NCBI RefSeq assembly: GCF_003634615.1
Contig: NZ_RBKX01000001.1
Coordinates: 2,480,001-2,544,000, forward strand
Direction: 5' to 3'
DNA length: 64,000 nt
Source: Flavobacterium sp. 102
GTDB taxonomy: Bacteria; Bacteroidota; Bacteroidia; Flavobacteriales; Flavobacteriaceae
The notes under the pieces are model-generated. The model was given only the letters and a program-made list of their open reading frames with translations. It made no database searches and was not told the origin of the DNA. Position 1 is the stretch's first letter. Each line of letters opens with the position of its first letter. The translations under genes were made by a program, and so were the position numbers. This document shows positions 27,475-35,354 of the stretch, in pieces.

Positions 27475-28806
27475 ATGGATTTTACTTTATTATTAATTAT
27501 CATTTTTCTTGCGTTAGTTTTTGACTACATCAATGGTTTTCATGATGCAGCTAACTCTATTGCAACGATAGTAGCGACAAAGGTTTTGACACCTTTTCAA
27601 GCCGTACTTTGGGCAGCGCTTTTCAACTTCATGGCCTATTGGGTTTTTGGTTTTGGTGTAGCCGATACGGTAGCGAAAACGGCTCACACTAGTAGTATTG
27701 ACTTGACGGTAATTTTGGCCGGAGTTATAGCAGCGATTATTTGGAATTTAATCACTTGGTGGAAAGGAATTCCATCATCCTCTTCGCATACTTTAATCGG
27801 TGGATTTGCAGGAGCAGCGATTGCTCATGGTTTCCGCGATGTGACTGATCCTGAACATGCTGGATTTAAAATTGTAAACTGGTTAAAAGACGCTAAAGAA
27901 GGAGAATTATTGCCTTCCGGTGTAGTGATTGTAATCTTGTTCATTGTATTTGCGCCTTTATTAGGAATGTTGATTTCCTACTTTATCTCTTTGTGGTTAA
28001 TGTATTCTTCCAAGAAAAACGTTTGGCCAAAAGTTTTAACCGGAGTATTAATGTTATTGGTTGGATGGTTTTTATTTTCAGTAATGGTTCCGTATGAAGA
28101 CATTAAAAAACCTAGATTCGACAGTCACTTCTGGAGCGTGATTACAGAGCCGCACAATATCAAATGGTTTTTGGTCGCTATTATTTTCTATAGTTTGGCG
28201 ATATTCAATTTATTGTTCAGTAGTTTTTCTACTGCCAAAGCTGAAAAAGTTCTAAAGAAAATGCAGTTATTGTCTTCAGCGGCTTTCAGTTTAGGACATG
28301 GTGGGAACGATTCACAAAAAGTAATGGGTATTATTGCAGCAGCAGTAGCGGTTTACATCAAATCAAATCCGAACATCGATATGTCTGCGGGTTGGCTTGA
28401 TTTGAATGTAGTTTTGCCTTCCGAGAAAGACGGTGTAAAAATTGACGGAATAATGCCGAGTTGGATTCCGTTGACTTGTTATACTGTAATTGCGTTAGGA
28501 ACTTTGAGTGGTGGATGGAAAATTGTAAAAACAATGGGGTCCAAAATCACGAAAGTAACTGCTTTTGAAGGTGTAGTAGCTGAATCTGCCGGTGCTTTGA
28601 CACTATTTTCAACAGAACATTTTAAAATTCCGGTATCGACAACTCATACTATTACGGGTTCTATTATTGGAGTAGGTGTAACCAAAAGGGTTTCGGCCGT
28701 TCGTTGGGGTGTAACTGTAAAACTATTGTGGGCATGGATTTTAACCATTCCGGTTTCTGCAGTTTTAGCCGCTATAATTTACTATTTATTAAAATTATTT
28801 ATTTAA
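27475..28806 (+). CDS. inorganic phosphate transporter, PiT family
   Basis: The 443-residue membrane protein has about ten TM segments and the paired PiT signatures: DYINGFHDAANSIATIVATK at the N-terminus and GHGGNDSQKVMGI in the second half. SSSHTLIGGFAGA and VSTTHTITGSIIG also fit. PiT transporters carry phosphate into the cell, usually as a metal-phosphate complex with protons (sodium in some). A long loop (about 325-355) is inserted between the C-terminal repeats. It follows DUF47 by 25 bases and ends at a terminator. Confidence 0.94.
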   Translation: MDFTLLLIIIFLALVFDYINGFHDAANSIATIVATKVLTPFQAVLWAALFNFMAYWVFGFGVADTVAKTAHTSSIDLTVILAGVIAAIIWNLITWWKGIPSSSSHTLIGGFAGAAIAHGFRDVTDPEHAGFKIVNWLKDAKEGELLPSGVVIVILFIVFAPLLGMLISYFISLWLMYSSKKNVWPKVLTGVLMLLVGWFLFSVMVPYEDIKKPRFDSHFWSVITEPHNIKWFLVAIIFYSLAIFNLLFSSFSTAKAEKVLKKMQLLSSAAFSLGHGGNDSQKVMGIIAAAVAVYIKSNPNIDMSAGWLDLNVVLPSEKDGVKIDGIMPSWIPLTCYTVIALGTLSGGWKIVKTMGSKITKVTAFEGVVAESAGALTLFSTEHFKIPVSTTHTITGSIIGVGVTKRVSAVRWGVTVKLLWAWILTIPVSAVLAAIIYYLLKLFI

Positions 28807-28821
28807 ACTTTTTATATTTTT

Positions 28822-28847
28822 AAAAGCCGACTGTAAGGTTGGCTTTT
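28822..28847 (+). terminator. terminator after the phosphate transporter
   Basis: AAAAGCCGAC / GTTGGCTTTT (one wobble) with a 6-base loop is followed by a T-run. Confidence 0.8.
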
Positions 28848-28941
28848 TTTATAGCTAATCCTTACTTGTTACCAAATCATTTCTTTAACATCAAATTATT
28901 GTAAAGCAATTACATTACTTAACTACAACACACTACATAAC

Positions 28942-30165
28942 ATGAAAAAACTATTACTGACTGCTACTTTACTCTTCTCCATTTCAATATCAGCCCAAAT
29001 CACCATTGAGCAAACCAAGCATGACAATGATATTAAATTATCTGCCTTACCTTATTATAGTTTTGGTAAAGGTATTGGAATGACTTCTCCGGATAGTTTG
29101 TTCCAAATGAATATTCGTTTCAGAATGCAAAATCGCGTTTCTTATATAGAAAATGATGGTGAAAACGGTGCTTACGATGGACAGATTCGTCGTTTGCGTT
29201 TGCGTTTTGACGGTTATGTTGGGAATCCAAAATTCTTATATGCTATTCAATTGTCTTTTGCGCCTGGCGATGTAGGTGAAGTAAAAGAAGGAGAAAACAT
29301 CAATATCATCAGAGATGCGGTGGTTTTTTATCGTCCGAATAAAAATTGGAACATCAGTTTCGGTCAAACCAAATTACCCGGAAATCGCCAACGTGTGAAT
29401 TCTTCTGGTGGTTTACAATTAACCGATAGAACGATTAATAACGCTAAATTTACTATTGACAGGGATTTTGGATTCCAAGTTCATAATATGAATGAGTACA
29501 AAGATAAATTCTCTTATAATTTAAAAGCAGCACTATCGACAGGTGAAGGAAGAAACCAAACCGATAATGCCGATGATGGAGTTGCCTTAACTGGTAAAGT
29601 CGAATTGTTTCCACTAGGTGCTTTTACCAAAGACGGAACTTATTTTGAAGGAGATGTAATTAGAGAAACTAAGCCTAAATTATTGTTTTCAGGAGCATTT
29701 CACCAAAACAATCACGCTCAACGTACTCAAGGGCAATTAGGAAATGATTTATTTGAAACGAGAACGATGAAATCAGTTTTACTTGATGCGATGTTCAAAT
29801 ACAACGGTTGGGCAGCCATGATGAGTTATATGTCGAGAACTGCCAATGATAATGCCATTACTTTCAATCCTGAAGATCTTACCGAAAGCAATTATGTTTT
29901 TATTGGAAATGGTTTCGATTACCAAGCGAGTTATGTCACCAAGTCTAATTATGAATTCATTGCCAGATATTCTACTCAGAATGTTGGAAAAGATATCGAA
30001 GCTTTATCGCCAAATACTCGAGAATATTCGGTTGGTATTACACGATACATTTGGGAACACTCTTTTAAATTGCAAGCCGAACTCAACTATGATACGTTGA
30101 AATACTTTGACGGCAGCACCAAAAACAATTGGTACTTGCGCTTCCAAGTCGAAATCGGAATCTAA
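28942..30165 (+). CDS. phosphate-type (OprO/OprP-like) outer-membrane porin
   Basis: The 407-residue protein has a signal peptide (LLFSISISAQ). Its barrel has porin O/P landmarks: FQMNIRFRMQNRVSYIEN, GQIRRLRLRFDGYVGNPK and NWNISFGQTKLPGNRQRVNSSG. It ends with LRFQVEIGI. OprO/P porins admit phosphate or polyphosphate, and the place right after DUF47-PiT supports a phosphate role. It lies beyond the PiT terminator and may have its own promoter; none matches the consensus. Confidence 0.87.
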   Translation: MKKLLLTATLLFSISISAQITIEQTKHDNDIKLSALPYYSFGKGIGMTSPDSLFQMNIRFRMQNRVSYIENDGENGAYDGQIRRLRLRFDGYVGNPKFLYAIQLSFAPGDVGEVKEGENINIIRDAVVFYRPNKNWNISFGQTKLPGNRQRVNSSGGLQLTDRTINNAKFTIDRDFGFQVHNMNEYKDKFSYNLKAALSTGEGRNQTDNADDGVALTGKVELFPLGAFTKDGTYFEGDVIRETKPKLLFSGAFHQNNHAQRTQGQLGNDLFETRTMKSVLLDAMFKYNGWAAMMSYMSRTANDNAITFNPEDLTESNYVFIGNGFDYQASYVTKSNYEFIARYSTQNVGKDIEALSPNTREYSVGITRYIWEHSFKLQAELNYDTLKYFDGSTKNNWYLRFQVEIGI

Positions 30166-30197
30166 TATCTTTTTCTATTTAAGCAACTTTTTATATT

Positions 30198-30240
30198 CCC
30201 AATGTTAAGTTTTCACTTAAAACGAAAACTTAACATTGGG
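30198..30240. terminator. 17-bp perfect inverted repeat after the porin gene
   Basis: Bases 30198-30214 pair perfectly with 30224-30240 around a 9-base loop. The stem is long, but the following T-run is weak, so it may also act as an mRNA-stabilising hairpin. Confidence 0.7.
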
Positions 30241-30264
30241 TTATCTTTTTATGCAGTACTTTTG
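30236..30264 (+). promoter_or_regulatory. promoter of the Lys/Ala-rich protein gene
   Basis: TTG at 30236-30238 and TACTTTTG at 30257-30264 with an 18-base spacer form a good match. The -33 element overlaps the end of the porin hairpin. Confidence 0.6.
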
Positions 30265-30274
30265 TTTACAGTAA

Positions 30275-30291
30275 ATTAACAAATTGTTTAC
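30275..30291. promoter_or_regulatory. palindrome-like site just after the expected start point
   Basis: ATTAACAAATTGTTTAC shares the core TTAACAAATTGT with 26711-26727. It lies about ten bases downstream of the -7 box, where a repressor site would act. Confidence 0.3.
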
Positions 30292-30318
30292 GTTAATCTC
30301 AATAATAAACACCATACA

Positions 30319-30867
30319 ATGATAAAAAGAAAAGTAACGGTTAAAGAAACTACACCTGAAATTAATTCAGATTCAGTTAACCAAACTACAGCCGAAGAGG
30401 TTGCCAAAGTAGCAGTTCCAAAACCTGTAACAAGAAGAAGAACAACAGCTACAACTACTACTGTGGCTAAAGCTACAACTCCAAGAAAAACTGTAGCGCC
30501 AACAAAAGCCGTAACGCCGAGAAAAACAGCAACTCCCAAAAAGCCTGAAAATGTAGATGTTAGCAAGGACATAATCTCAGAGCCTATTATTAACCAAGAA
30601 ACACCGGAAATTATGAAAGATTCTGATAAAGAAAAAGCTAAAAAAGCTAAGGCGAAAGAAAAAGACAAAAAAGAGAAAGCGAAGAAAAAGGCCAAAGCCA
30701 AAAAGCAAAAAGAAAAGGAAAAAGAGAAAAAGGAAAAAGCTAAGAAGAAAGCCAAAGCCAAAAAAGAGAAAGCAAAAGCAAAGGAAAAAGCTAAAAAAGC
30801 CAAGGCTAAAGCAAAAGCAAAAAAAGACAAAGACAAAAAGAAATCTAAGTCAAAAAAGAAAAAATAG
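30319..30867 (+). CDS. Lys/Ala-rich histone H1-like protein
   Basis: The 182-residue protein has three parts. Residues 1-35 are mixed. Residues about 36-80 are Thr/Arg/Lys/Pro-rich with TPRK and TPKK motifs like those in eukaryotic H1 tails and bacterial Hc1/Hc2 or AlgP proteins. Residues about 102-182 consist almost only of Lys, Ala and Glu (KAKAKK and KEKEKKEK units). Such proteins usually bind DNA or nucleic acid non-specifically. Other explanations are a structural coiled coil or ribosome contact. The gene has its own promoter and terminator. The long opposite-strand ORF here is an artefact of the low complexity. Confidence 0.8.
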   Translation: MIKRKVTVKETTPEINSDSVNQTTAEEVAKVAVPKPVTRRRTTATTTTVAKATTPRKTVAPTKAVTPRKTATPKKPENVDVSKDIISEPIINQETPEIMKDSDKEKAKKAKAKEKDKKEKAKKKAKAKKQKEKEKEKKEKAKKKAKAKKEKAKAKEKAKKAKAKAKAKKDKDKKKSKSKKKK

Positions 30868-30874
30868 TCATTTC

Positions 30875-30901
30875 AAAAGCATTCGGATATCGGATGCTTT
30901 T
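30875..30901 (+). terminator. terminator after the Lys/Ala-rich gene
   Basis: AAAAGCATTCGG / TCGGATGCTTTT (two wobbles) with a 3-base loop is followed by a T-run. Confidence 0.8.
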
Positions 30902-30974
30902 TTTTATTTAATAGGTCATTAACTTTTGTTTTACCTTTTAATGGTTAATTTTATCGGTAACTAATTTAATTACT

Positions 30975-31742
30975 ATGAAACTCAAAACAATTATTATGAC
31001 TATTGTGCTACCATTGTCATTTAACAGCTTTGCCCAACTTACCGCTGTAGATTATAAAGACGGTGAACAAGTGTTAAGTGGCTTTGGTATTAAACCGAAA
31101 ACCGAATTAAAAGACAAACCTGGCGTATTGGTTTTACCGGCTTGGTTTGGTATCGATGGACATTCCAAAGAAAGTGCAGCCAAGTTAGCTGAATTAGGCT
31201 ATTACTCTTTCGTAGCTGATATTTACGGTAAAGATAACCGTCCCAAAAACGGCGCAGAAGCCGGAAAAAATGCCGGTTATTACAAAAAAAATATTGCCGA
31301 ATACCAAAAACGAATCCAGTTGGCTTTAGACGAATTAATAAAACTCGGCGCTAATCCTGATAAAATTGTTGTTATGGGCTATTGTTTCGGTGGAACCGGT
31401 GCGATTGAAGCGGCTAGAGGTAATTTAAAAGTACAAGGTGTAGTTTCTTTCCACGGTGGTTTAGGTAAAGAGGCGACTAGAGCTGTTGGAAAAATTAATG
31501 CTAAAGTGTTAGTGCTTCACGGTGCTGATGATCCTTTTGTGCCGAAAGAAGAAGTAGACAATTTTCAAACCGAGATGAGAACTTCAGGTGCCGATTGGCA
31601 GATGGTTTATTATGCGAATTCCGTTCACGCGTTTACCCACAAAGATGCCGGAAGCGACAATAGCAAAGGTGCGGCTTATAATGAGTTGGCCGATAAACGT
31701 TCGTGGATTGCCTTTAAAGATTTCTTGAAAGAAGTATTATAA
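30975..31742 (+). CDS. secreted dienelactone hydrolase family protein
   Basis: The 255-residue alpha/beta hydrolase has a signal peptide (LPLSFNSFAQ), so it acts in the periplasm. The nucleophile motif is GYCFGG with Cys137, as in dienelactone hydrolase. An Asp follows in GADDPFVP and a His in SVHAFTH, completing the triad. Natural substrates of these secreted relatives are unknown; generic ester or lactone hydrolysis is likely. It stands between the Lys/Ala-rich gene and the convergent small-RNA candidate. Confidence 0.88.
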   Translation: MKLKTIIMTIVLPLSFNSFAQLTAVDYKDGEQVLSGFGIKPKTELKDKPGVLVLPAWFGIDGHSKESAAKLAELGYYSFVADIYGKDNRPKNGAEAGKNAGYYKKNIAEYQKRIQLALDELIKLGANPDKIVVMGYCFGGTGAIEAARGNLKVQGVVSFHGGLGKEATRAVGKINAKVLVLHGADDPFVPKEEVDNFQTEMRTSGADWQMVYYANSVHAFTHKDAGSDNSKGAAYNELADKRSWIAFKDFLKEVL

Positions 31743-31758
31743 ATTGATTTCACCTAAT

Positions 31759-31871
31759 AAAAAAGCCCAAAATAGTCATCTACTTTGGGCTTCCTTACTT
31801 CTATAAAATACAAAAGTCGATCTGGAGCGATCGACAATTGCGGCGAGGTGTAACTCCCTTTCGGAATCCTC
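31759..31871 (-). ncRNA. candidate structured small RNA
   Basis: A minus-strand transcript of about 113 bases is suggested. After a TATATTTG box it would form hairpin 1: CGAGG pairs with CCTCG, and inside TTCC pairs with GGGA around a GAAA tetraloop, with an asymmetric bulge GTTACA. Hairpin 2 follows: GTCGATC / GATCGAC around GCTCCA (31815-31834). An intrinsic terminator ends it. The segment is markedly more GC-rich than the flanking AT-rich DNA. No ORF is present. It does not match tmRNA, SRP RNA, 6S or any riboswitch I can recall. It could instead be a processed lpxD 3' UTR. Confidence 0.5.
31763..31792 (-). terminator. minus-strand terminator of the small-RNA candidate
   Basis: AAGCCCAAA pairs with TTTGGGCTT, with an inner TAG / CTA. 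The base opposite at the junction is a G-U wobble on the minus strand but an A-C mismatch on the plus strand. So the 13-bp stem is complete only for minus-strand RNA. A run of six T follows. Confidence 0.75.
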
Positions 31872-31875
31872 GTGG

Positions 31876-31883
31876 CAAATATA
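31876..31883 (-). promoter_or_regulatory. -7 box TATATTTG for the small-RNA candidate
   Basis: An exact TAnnTTTG match on the minus strand, about five bases before the first hairpin. No -33 TTG is evident. Confidence 0.5.
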
Positions 31884-31975
31884 TAATTTAATTGTGAGTT
31901 ATGAATTATGAGTTATAAGTTATTTTTTAAAAAAATATACTTTGTATTTCAAGCTTTACAATTCATAATTCATAA

Positions 31976-32971
31976 TTATTTAGAGTCTCTTACCAATCTT
32001 TTCAAAATCGCCCATTGTTTCAAAGCATCACGAGCATCAATTGCAGGATAACCTAAAACCGTTTTTCCGGCTTCAATATCTCCGGCAACACCCGAACCTG
32101 CACCAACAATAGCGCCATCACCAATCGTTGTATGGTCTTTTATCGAAGCACTTCCGCCAATGATAACTCCATTTCCTAAAGTTACCGAACCGGCTAAACC
32201 GGAATTTCCGGCCATAATACAGAATTTCCCCAATTTAGAATTGTGACCAATTTGCACTAAGTTGTCAATTTTACAACCGTCACCTAAGACTGTCGAGCTG
32301 AATTTACCTCGGTCAACACACGAGTTGGCTCCAATTTCAACGCCATTACCCAAAATTACATTCCCAATTTGCGGAATTTTAACCAAACCTCTTTCTGGAC
32401 ATGGTCGAAATCCGAAACCGTCTGCACCAATGGTGCAATTAGGATGTAAAATACAATGACTTCCAACATGACAACGTTCACGAATTACTGTTCCCGACCA
32501 GATAATGGTGTTTTTACCAATCGTACATTCGTCCAAAATAGTCACGTTTGGATAAATAGTAGTGTTGTCACCGATGACAACATTCGGACCGATATAACAT
32601 CCGGCACCAATTCTAACTCCGTTTCCTATAGAAACTGTATCGTCAATAATGGCGGTTGGATGAATATCTACTGAAAAAACCGGTGGAGCAGGAGCAAAGA
32701 GTTCCAGCACTTGCGACATGGCCAAATCGGCATTCTTTACTTTGATAAAGGCGCGATTTTCTCCGGGTTCAATAGAAATGTCTTGATTTACTACGGCAAC
32801 ACAAGCTTTGGAAGTCGCCCAAAGCTTTTCATATTTTTTGTTGCCAATAATAGATATTTCGGTTTCCGTTGCGCTGTCTAATTGTTCCGGAGCCGTAATT
32901 TTATGCGATGTATTGCCTACGATTTCTCCTAGTATTACATCGTTGATTTCTTGAATGGTGAATGAAGCCAT
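31976..32971 (-). CDS. lpxD: UDP-3-O-acylglucosamine N-acyltransferase
   Basis: LpxD adds the second 3-hydroxyacyl chain in lipid A synthesis. The 331-residue protein has an N-terminal uridine-binding domain (to about 100). A left-handed beta-helix of hexapeptide repeats follows (about 105-300, for example SIGNGVRIGAGCYIGPNVVIG). The catalytic His lies in QIGHNSKLGK near residue 243. A short helical C-terminus (RDALKQWAILKRLVRD) ends it. In many Flavobacteria a fused lpxC/fabZ gene is found elsewhere; none is near here. Confidence 0.95.
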   Translation of the reverse strand: MASFTIQEINDVILGEIVGNTSHKITAPEQLDSATETEISIIGNKKYEKLWATSKACVAVVNQDISIEPGENRAFIKVKNADLAMSQVLELFAPAPPVFSVDIHPTAIIDDTVSIGNGVRIGAGCYIGPNVVIGDNTTIYPNVTILDECTIGKNTIIWSGTVIRERCHVGSHCILHPNCTIGADGFGFRPCPERGLVKIPQIGNVILGNGVEIGANSCVDRGKFSSTVLGDGCKIDNLVQIGHNSKLGKFCIMAGNSGLAGSVTLGNGVIIGGSASIKDHTTIGDGAIVGAGSGVAGDIEAGKTVLGYPAIDARDALKQWAILKRLVRDSK

Positions 32972-33050
32972 AGTGGTTTTGGTTGGTTATAGTTCTCAAA
33001 TAACTGAAAATGGATTTGAATATCCTAATTATCCAAAACAGAAAGTCTGC

Positions 33051-34149
33051 TTATTCCTCTTCTTTTTGTCCCATCATCATTAGATAAGCTTTCAAAAATT
33101 CGTCTAAATTTCCATTCATTACGCCGTCAACATCGCTGGTTTCATAACCTGAACGAACATCTTTAACCAATTTATACGGATGCATTACATAGTTTCGGAT
33201 TTGTGAACCCCATTCGATTTTCATTTTTCCGGCTTCGATGTCGCTACGTTGGGCTTGTTGCTTTTTCAACTCAATTTCATACAACTGCGATTTCAACATT
33301 TGCATCGCACGTTGGCGGTTGTCTTGTTGCGAACGCGTTTCCGAACACTGAATCTGTATTCCCGTTGGTTTGTGAAACAACTGTACTTTGGTTTCAACCT
33401 TATTTACGTTTTGTCCACCGGCGCCACTCGAACGTGAAGTGATAATTTCTATGTCAGCCGGATTGATTTCAATTTCAATCGTATCATCCACCAAAGGATA
33501 AACATAAACAGAAGCAAAGGAAGTATGGCGTTTGGCATTACTGTCAAAAGGCGAAATACGCACCAAACGATGCACGCCGTTTTCGCCTTTTAAGTAACCA
33601 AAAGCATAATCGCCTTCGATTTCTAAAGTCACGGTTTTGATTCCGGCTACTTCGCCTTCTTGGAAGTTGAGTTCTTTGACTTTATAGCCTTGATTTTCTG
33701 CCCACATGAGATACATACGCATCAACATGGAAGCCCAATCACAACTTTCGGTTCCGCCGGCACCGGCTGTAATTTGCAGCACCGCACTCAAACTGTCACC
33801 TTCATCCGAAAGCATGTTCTTGAATTCTAAACTTTCGATATGGGTATTGGTTAGTTCGTATTGTTCGTCGAGTTCTGCTTCGGTAGCATCGCCGTCTTTG
33901 AAAAATTCGTACACCATTTGAAGCTCTTCTGCCATGGCATTTCCTTTTTCAAAATCTTCCACCCATTTTTTCTTGGAGCGCAAGTTTCTGACAATGATTT
34001 CGGCTTCCTTGGCGTTGTTCCAAAAGTCGGGCGCAAAGGTTTTTTCCTCTTCGTTGGTAATTTCTATAAGCTTGGCATCAATGTCAAAGATACCTCCTCA
34101 ACGCACCAAGGCGCTCCACAATACCTTTAATTTGTTCGGTATTTGTCAT
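33051..34149 (-). CDS. prfB: peptide chain release factor 2, with programmed +1 frameshift
   Basis: RF2 releases the peptide at UGA and UAA stops. The gene begins at the ATG complementary to 34147-34149 ([15 protein letters not shown]). After 21 codons it meets an in-frame TGA (34086-34084) in the context CTT TGA C, preceded by AGGAGG. This is the classical autoregulatory +1 frameshift. After the shift the frame ([13 protein letters not shown]...) runs to 33051, giving 365 residues, normal for RF2. It carries the anticodon-mimic SPF tripeptide ([12 protein letters not shown]) and the GGQ motif ([17 protein letters not shown]). Calling only the downstream frame would lose the N-terminus. Confidence 0.96.
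34083..34098 (-). promoter_or_regulatory. programmed frameshift site of prfB
   Basis: On the minus strand AGGAGG (34098-34093) lies three bases before CTT TGA C (34089-34083). The internal Shine-Dalgarno, slippery CTT, weak stop TGA and following C match the conserved RF2 frameshift signal. Confidence 0.93.
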
Positions 34150-34183
34150 AAATAATGTAGTTTTGTGGTTTATAATTGAACCC

Positions 34184-34288
34184 TAGCCCCGATAGTAGTG
34201 GAAATCCTTTTTGTTTTAGAAAAATGCCCTTTGACTGCGCTCAGGGTGACAAAACAAAAAGATTGCAGCGAATAGCGGGATTAGCTTC
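34184..34288 (+). repeat. dispersed palindromic repeat, copy B
   Basis: The copy starts TAGCCCCGAT and ends GCGGGATTAGCTTC. A perfect 11-bp stem pairs 34207-34217 (CTTTTTGTTTT) with 34251-34261. The inner segment reads GCCCTTTGACTGCGCTCAGG. It sits between prfB and the divergent threonine aldolase. Confidence 0.75.
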
Positions 34289-34327
34289 AAATAAATATAA
34301 TGCGAAAGTAAGCTATCTTCATAAAAT

Positions 34328-35353
34328 ATGGAAATTAATTTAATCAGTGATACCGTAACCAAACCTTCACCCGAAATGTTGCAAGCCATGTTCAACGCCA
34401 AAGTAGGCGATGACGTGTTCAAACAAGACCCAACCGTTAATGCTTTTGAAAAAATGGTAGCCAATTTATTTGGGAAAGAAGCGGCTTTGTTTTTTCCGTC
34501 GGGAACGATGGCCAATCAGACGGCGATTAAATTGAATACCAATCCCGGAGACCAAATTATTTGCGATAAATGGTCGCACATTCATTTGTACGAAGCCGGC
34601 GGCGCGTCATTTAATAGTGGTGTGAATTTTAATTTATTAGATGGAAACCGCGGTATGATTACGGCTGAGCAAGTCAAAGCCGGCATTAATGATCCTGAGT
34701 TTTATCATGCACCATTATCCAAAATGGTCAGTATTGAAAACACGACGAACAAAGGCGGCGGCGCTTGTTATGATTTGGATGAACTAAAAAAGATAAAGCA
34801 AGTTTGTTTCGATAATAACTTAAAATACCACTTAGACGGCGCGCGTTTGTGGAATGCCATTGTGGAAAAAAAGCAACATCCAAAGCAGTTCGGAGAATTA
34901 TTCGATACGATTTCAGTTTGTTTTTCTAAAGGATTAGGTGCGCCGATTGGTTCGGTTTTGATTTCTGATTCGGAGACGATGCATAAAGCTTTGCGTGTTC
35001 GAAAAATATTTGGTGGTAACTTACGCCAATCGGGATATTTGGCGGCAGCCGGCATTTATGCTTTGCACAATAACATCAACCGATTGACGGACGACCACAG
35101 AAGAGCTAAGGAGTTAGGACAAGCCTTGCAGCAATTGTCTTGGGTTGAAAAAGTAGAACCTGCAGAAACCAACATTCTGATTTTTGAAGTTAAAAAGACG
35201 TTGAACGAAAAAGATGTCATTGAAAAATTGAAAGCCAAAGGCATTCTAATCAGTTCGATGGGACAAGGGAAATTGCGTATGGTTACCCATTTAGATTACC
35301 GTCAAGTGATGCATGAATATGTTTTGGAAGCCTTGGAAAAAATCAGCCTTTAG
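34328..35353 (+). CDS. low-specificity threonine aldolase family protein
   Basis: The 341-residue PLP enzyme belongs to the beta-eliminating-lyase/threonine aldolase family, which cleaves L-threonine or allo-threonine to glycine and acetaldehyde. It begins with INLISDTVTKPSPEMLQAM. It shows KEAALFFPSGTMANQTAI, YHLDGARLWNA with the PLP Asp, and SVCFSKGLGAPIGS with the PLP Lys at about 201. Gly-forming activity would feed the glycine/one-carbon genes (glyA, gcvT) further along. It converges head-on with the next gene; only one base separates the two stops. Confidence 0.9.
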   Translation: MEINLISDTVTKPSPEMLQAMFNAKVGDDVFKQDPTVNAFEKMVANLFGKEAALFFPSGTMANQTAIKLNTNPGDQIICDKWSHIHLYEAGGASFNSGVNFNLLDGNRGMITAEQVKAGINDPEFYHAPLSKMVSIENTTNKGGGACYDLDELKKIKQVCFDNNLKYHLDGARLWNAIVEKKQHPKQFGELFDTISVCFSKGLGAPIGSVLISDSETMHKALRVRKIFGGNLRQSGYLAAAGIYALHNNINRLTDDHRRAKELGQALQQLSWVEKVEPAETNILIFEVKKTLNEKDVIEKLKAKGILISSMGQGKLRMVTHLDYRQVMHEYVLEALEKISL

Positions 35354-35354
35354 T

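Noticed and set aside
30288..30836. 182-residue minus-strand ORF rich in Phe, Ala and Leu
   Set aside because: It mirrors the Lys/Ala-rich gene, which has its own promoter and terminator; the hydrophobic repeats are the complement of AAA/GCT codons.
31759..31883. Cobalamin riboswitch, SRP RNA or tmRNA at the structured element
   Set aside because: Only short chance resemblances (for example CCGCAA) were seen; the conserved cores of these RNAs are missing and no regulated gene follows on the same strand.
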